64,000 nt of DNA from Gammaproteobacteria bacterium. GTDB taxonomy: Bacteria; Pseudomonadota; Gammaproteobacteria; Thiohalobacterales; Thiohalobacteraceae. How positions within the stretch are numbered: the stretch's first letter is position 1; each line of letters begins with the position of its first letter. Position numbers and translations under genes: made by a program. The stretch lies in assembly GCA_018819175.1 (NCBI GenBank), contig JAHJQQ010000052.1, positions 62,001 to 126,000 of the forward strand, in the 5' to 3' direction. Positions 61,144 to 64,000 of the stretch are shown one piece after another. The notes beneath the pieces were generated by a model. The model ran no database searches. It was given only the letters and a program-made list of their open reading frames with translations, and was not told where the DNA came from.

Positions 61144-61923
61144 ATGGGGCATCGCCCGCGCATTTTGGTTTGCGAACACGACGTCCTGCTCAGCAAGCAG
61201 CTTTCCCGTACGCTCGAAGGCGCGGGATTCTGGATCGATATTGCTCATACCGCACAGCAAGCCCTGAAGAAACTTGCCACCCGCCAGTATCAGGCGATGA
61301 CACTTAATCTACTGCTGGAGAATCAGGACGCCCTGTCCTTCACACATGAACTACGGGTGCTGGGCATGCGCCTGCCTATTCTGGTGATTTCAGCCAGTAC
61401 GCAACCAAAAATCGCACCGCGTCTGGTGCAGACAATGGAAGCCGATCAGGATCTGGCGAAGGATAACCAGCCCGAACCAGACTGGGTTCGCAAGGCCGCC
61501 GATCAGGCACGGTTTATTTTCGCTGTGAAATCCGCCTGCCAGCGTACGCGTGGGTTTCACCCGCGAATCCTGCATATTGAAGAGGACCGGTTCTGCGCCA
61601 GCCTTGTGAAAGCAGCGCTACGCGATTCTGTAGATCTGATCCAGGCGGGTGATACCGCGGAATTGGATGAGGCACTGGATGCACCGTGCTACGACCTGGC
61701 CTTACTCAACCCGGACATGGGCGTGATGGGTGCAGAGGATGTATTACATCGCATTGTGGCACTATGCCCTGAAACACCAGTGATCATGCATACCCGCTAT
61801 CAACTCGCTCAGAGCCCCCAAGACACCATGGATGACAAGGCACAAACGGGGCCGGACCTGATCACGGCATTACGCACTCTGCTGCTACACGCCATGCAGG
61901 TACCGCTGCGCGCGCAAGCGTAA
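61144..61923 (+). CDS. Tandem pseudo-receiver protein
   Basis: The 259-residue protein is two response-regulator receiver domains in a row (about 4-125 and 138-255). The first keeps the acidic start ILVCEHD but reads AMTLNLLLENQDALS where D-x-x-L-P is expected. The second keeps ILHIEED but reads DLALLNPDMGVMGAED. In both, Asn stands in place of the phosphoacceptor Asp. There is no output domain. It therefore cannot be a normal phospho-switch and probably works as a scaffold or binds a partner. The start has GAGG 7 bases before ATG. Confidence 0.8.
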   Translation: MGHRPRILVCEHDVLLSKQLSRTLEGAGFWIDIAHTAQQALKKLATRQYQAMTLNLLLENQDALSFTHELRVLGMRLPILVISASTQPKIAPRLVQTMEADQDLAKDNQPEPDWVRKAADQARFIFAVKSACQRTRGFHPRILHIEEDRFCASLVKAALRDSVDLIQAGDTAELDEALDAPCYDLALLNPDMGVMGAEDVLHRIVALCPETPVIMHTRYQLAQSPQDTMDDKAQTGPDLITALRTLLLHAMQVPLRAQA

Positions 61924-61949
61924 GTCAGCAGTCTCCGAAAGCATCCCTA

Positions 61950-62384
61950 TCAACCGCGCAGCGGCGTCACCAGGCCCTGCGCGCGATAGCGGCGATAGTC
62001 GCTCAGTATCAGCGCATGATCGAAGGCCAACGACGGCAGCTCAGCTGGATCGAAGATCTCTACGTTCAGCGCATCATCCTGTGCCTGCGGATTCCCCCGC
62101 GCCGTCGCGACATAAACAGCACTCACGGTATGCATGCGATCATCGCGCGCCGGATCGGAGTAACAACCCAGCAAAACCTGCAAATCGACCGCAAGGCTGG
62201 TCTCCTCCTGCACCTCACGCCGGGCCGACGCCTCCAAACGCTCGCCGACATCGACAAAACCACCGGGCAAAGCCCAGCCAAAGGGCGGATTGCGGCGTTC
62301 AATCAAGACAATCGGACGGTTGGGACGATCTATCAGCTCGATGATCACATCGACGGTCAACAAGGGCGTAACGGGAAGTGGCAT
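61950..62384 (-). CDS. NUDIX hydrolase
   Basis: A 144-residue NUDIX protein with the box GGFVDVGERLEASARREVQEE (Gx5Ex7REUxEExGU type) at about 45-70. It hydrolyses nucleoside diphosphate derivatives; the substrate cannot be told. It starts MPLPVTPLLTVDVIIELIDR at ATG 62384, 6 bp after the hslR stop, and is probably cotranscribed with it. Confidence 0.93.
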   Translation of the reverse strand: MPLPVTPLLTVDVIIELIDRPNRPIVLIERRNPPFGWALPGGFVDVGERLEASARREVQEETSLAVDLQVLLGCYSDPARDDRMHTVSAVYVATARGNPQAQDDALNVEIFDPAELPSLAFDHALILSDYRRYRAQGLVTPLRG

Positions 62385-62389
62385 GAAAT

Positions 62390-62785
62390 TTAACGCCCGC
62401 GTAACCGTTGCCATTCACGACGTGAACGCTTATCAGGCCGCCCGCCCGGGACCGGCTCGGAAGCCACCTGAAGTCGACGTTCTTCGCGCAACGCCTGGCG
62501 CGCGGCGACACTGGCATCCTGTTCGGTATAGAGCGTACGCGCACGTTCGGCGGGACCACGCTGCAGTGCCAATGCCTGCACGTCGATCACAAAGGTTTCG
62601 GTGCCCTTCTGGATGCGCAGTTCATCGCCGCAACGCACCTGCCGCGAAGGTTTTACCCGCTCACCATTGACATGCACCTTCCCGCCCTCAACGGCGGCGG
62701 TAGCAAGTGCACGGGTTTTGAAAAAACGTGCCGCCCAGAGCCATTTATCAATCCGTACGCGAAGTTCTTCTGAGGGAGATGACAT
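62390..62785 (-). CDS. hslR: Heat shock protein 15 (S4 domain)
   Basis: The 131-residue protein has an S4 RNA-binding domain at its start (VRIDKWLWAARFFKTRALAT, GGKVHVNGERVKPSRQVRCGDEL). A basic tail ends in KRSRREWQRLRGR. Hsp15 binds free 50S subunits that still carry nascent chains and recycles stalled ribosomes. It lies between a DsbA-family gene and the NUDIX gene. Confidence 0.95.
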   Translation of the reverse strand: MSSPSEELRVRIDKWLWAARFFKTRALATAAVEGGKVHVNGERVKPSRQVRCGDELRIQKGTETFVIDVQALALQRGPAERARTLYTEQDASVAARQALREERRLQVASEPVPGGRPDKRSRREWQRLRGR

Positions 62786-62813
62786 CGCAGCTATAACGTT
62801 GATGGACTGAACA

Positions 62814-63449
62814 TCAGAACGCGAGCGCTAACCGCGCGGCCTCGCGCAGCTGTTCCAACGGTACCGCCCCATCCAGTCGCTGCTCGCCGATGAAGAACGT
62901 GGGCGTCGCCTTCACCTTTAATTCCTGCGCAACCACCAGAAACTGCTTCAGACGTTGAGTGAATCGCGATTCAGTCCAGGCCTCCTCGACACTTGCTTCC
63001 GACATGCCGGCCTCTGCGGCAAGTCGCTTCAAGACCTGAACGTCGCCGATATTTTCCTGATCGCGGAAAAATGCCCTGAACAGCGCATCGTGCAGTTTGT
63101 AAAAAACCTCACGCCCCTGTTCCTTGGCGGCCTCCGCCAGTAATAAAGCCTGCCGCGAATTAGTCGTGAAAGTATGCTCGGCAAAAACCAGATCATCTTC
63201 TTCGGCCAGCCCCGCGAGCGCTGTCATCATGGTCTCCCAGCGCCGAGGATCGTAACCGAGCTGACTCACCGGCATACCTGCTGCCGGCGTTTCCGGATGA
63301 ATTTCCAGAAAGCACCAATTCACGCGCAGATCATACTCATCGCGCAGCCGTTCCAAACGCGCGGCGCCGATATAACAGAACGGGCAGATAACATCCGAAA
63401 AGACCGTAACGCGCAATTCGGGTTTATCTGCCACGTCCGTCATCTGCAT
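62814..63449 (-). CDS. DsbA-family oxidoreductase (FrnE-like)
   Basis: The 211-residue cytoplasmic protein has the FrnE/2-hydroxychromene isomerase-like DsbA fold. It has TVFSDVICPFCYIGAARLER with a CPFC active site, a helical insert and a C-terminal KVKATPTFFIGEQRLDGAVP with cis-Pro. No signal peptide. It may help oxidise or reduce disulfides under stress. It starts one base after the htpG stop, so the two are probably coupled. ATG 63443 is an alternative start. Confidence 0.92.
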   Translation of the reverse strand: MQMTDVADKPELRVTVFSDVICPFCYIGAARLERLRDEYDLRVNWCFLEIHPETPAAGMPVSQLGYDPRRWETMMTALAGLAEEDDLVFAEHTFTTNSRQALLLAEAAKEQGREVFYKLHDALFRAFFRDQENIGDVQVLKRLAAEAGMSEASVEEAWTESRFTQRLKQFLVVAQELKVKATPTFFIGEQRLDGAVPLEQLREAARLALAF

Positions 63450-63450
63450 A

Positions 63451-64000
63451 TCACGCCTTGGCCGCGAGTTTCATCAGCAGGCCGTTCAACCGTCCCACGA
63501 AACCGGCCGGATCATCGAGTTGCCCGCCTTCGGCCAGCATGGCCTGATCGAACAGCACATGACTCCAGTCGCCGAAGCGCTCTTCATCCGTCTCGGACTC
63601 CAATTGGCGTACCAGCATGTGCTGCGGATTGATCTCCAGGATCGGTTGCGAGGTCGGTATTTCATGCCCGGCTTGTCGAAGCACGCGCTGCAGATGCACG
63701 GCCATGTCCTGTGCCTCCAGCACCAGACAGGCGGGCGAATCGGTAAGGCGATGGCTGAAACGCACTTCTTTCACCTTATCGCCCAGCGCCTTCTGCATAC
63801 GCTCCAACAACGGCTTGAGTTCTTCCTCGGCCTGCTTGGCTGCTTCCTGGTCTTCCTTATCGCCCAGCTTATCGATATCCAGGTCGCCTTTCGCGACCGA
63901 GGTCAGCGACTTGCCATCGAACTCGGTCAAATGCGACATCATCCATTCATCGACCCGATCCGAGAGCAGTATCACTTCGATACCTTTCTTGCGGAATACT
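63451..64000 (-). CDS. htpG: Chaperone HtpG (Hsp90), 3' end only
   Basis: The frame runs off the right edge. The visible 182 residues are the Hsp90 C-terminal dimerisation domain: KKGIEVILLSDRVDEWMMSH, FDGKSLTSVAKGDLDIDKLG, VRFSHRLTDSPACLVLEAQD and ILEINPQHMLVRQLE. The residues match the end of HtpG (no MEEVD tail, as in bacteria). HtpG folds and stabilises client proteins with ATP. It precedes the DsbA-like gene. Confidence 0.95.
   Translation of the reverse strand, partial: VFRKKGIEVILLSDRVDEWMMSHLTEFDGKSLTSVAKGDLDIDKLGDKEDQEAAKQAEEELKPLLERMQKALGDKVKEVRFSHRLTDSPACLVLEAQDMAVHLQRVLRQAGHEIPTSQPILEINPQHMLVRQLESETDEERFGDWSHVLFDQAMLAEGGQLDDPAGFVGRLNGLLMKLAAKA

Overview
The window looks like a chromosomal segment of a free-living gammaproteobacterium. 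The order mutS, pncC, recA, recX, alaS, lysC, csrA, tRNA-Ser(GCU), tRNA-Arg(ACG) is classic gammaproteobacterial synteny. It is joined by fdxA, xerD-dsbC, an AddA/AddB-like repair pair and hslR. Base composition is moderately GC-rich. The genus cannot be fixed from the sequence; a Chromatiales-like or sulfur-oxidiser-like lineage is only a guess.

Layout. (1) 1-11950 is an accessory, partly decayed region. It holds a DUF2126 gene (cut by the window edge), three transglutaminase-like genes, a very large protein that resembles PPi-type PEP carboxykinase, a broken malate:quinone oxidoreductase gene and the last third of a tyrosine integrase beside tRNA-Arg. A copy of the tRNA-Arg 3' end lies 9.1 kb away at 2832-2862, so 2832-11979 has the outline of an old integrated island. 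The region is rich in small repeats, including a 139-bp MITE whose empty target site survives in a second repeat copy. (2) 11952-12621 carries tRNA-Arg and tRNA-Ser on the minus strand, separated by tandem copies of the tRNA-Ser 3' end. Each copy is interrupted inside the T-arm and has its own hairpin. (3) 12710-21020 (minus) is csrA, lysC, alaS, recX, recA (with a LexA box on its promoter), thpR, pncC and a PilZ gene. (4) 21137-24419 (plus) is a higBA toxin-antitoxin pair and mutS. (5) 24634-33939 (plus) is a complete seven-gene Wsp surface-sensing system that ends in the diguanylate cyclase wspR. Its WspE-type kinase has two Hpt domains. (6) 34057-42179 (plus) is fdxA, an AddB-like nuclease, an AddA-like helicase-nuclease and a CnoX-type thioredoxin/TPR chaperone. 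(7) 42587-44531 (minus) is dsbC and xerD. (8) 44702-53359 has an ACP/acyl-AMP ligase/acyltransferase fusion, a SIMPL protein, mobA-mobB-moeA and a Lon protease. (9) 53444-64000 has a thioredoxin, a second diguanylate cyclase, a secreted pentapeptide-repeat protein, an HDOD protein, a MoxR ATPase with a metallopeptidase/VWA partner, a tandem pseudo-receiver protein, a NUDIX hydrolase, hslR, a DsbA-family protein and the 3' end of htpG.

How the parts fit together. Cyclic-di-GMP signalling is the main regulatory theme: Wsp output through WspR, a second GGEEF enzyme, a PilZ protein, an HDOD protein and CsrA all occur here. DNA maintenance (recA/recX, mutS, addAB-like, xerD) and thiol/protein quality control (two thioredoxin-fold genes, dsbC, a DsbA-like protein, lon, hslR, htpG) make up most of the rest. 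The least explained material is in the first 13 kb: the split T-arm tRNA-end repeats, the att-like duplication and the PEPCK-like/Mqo pair.
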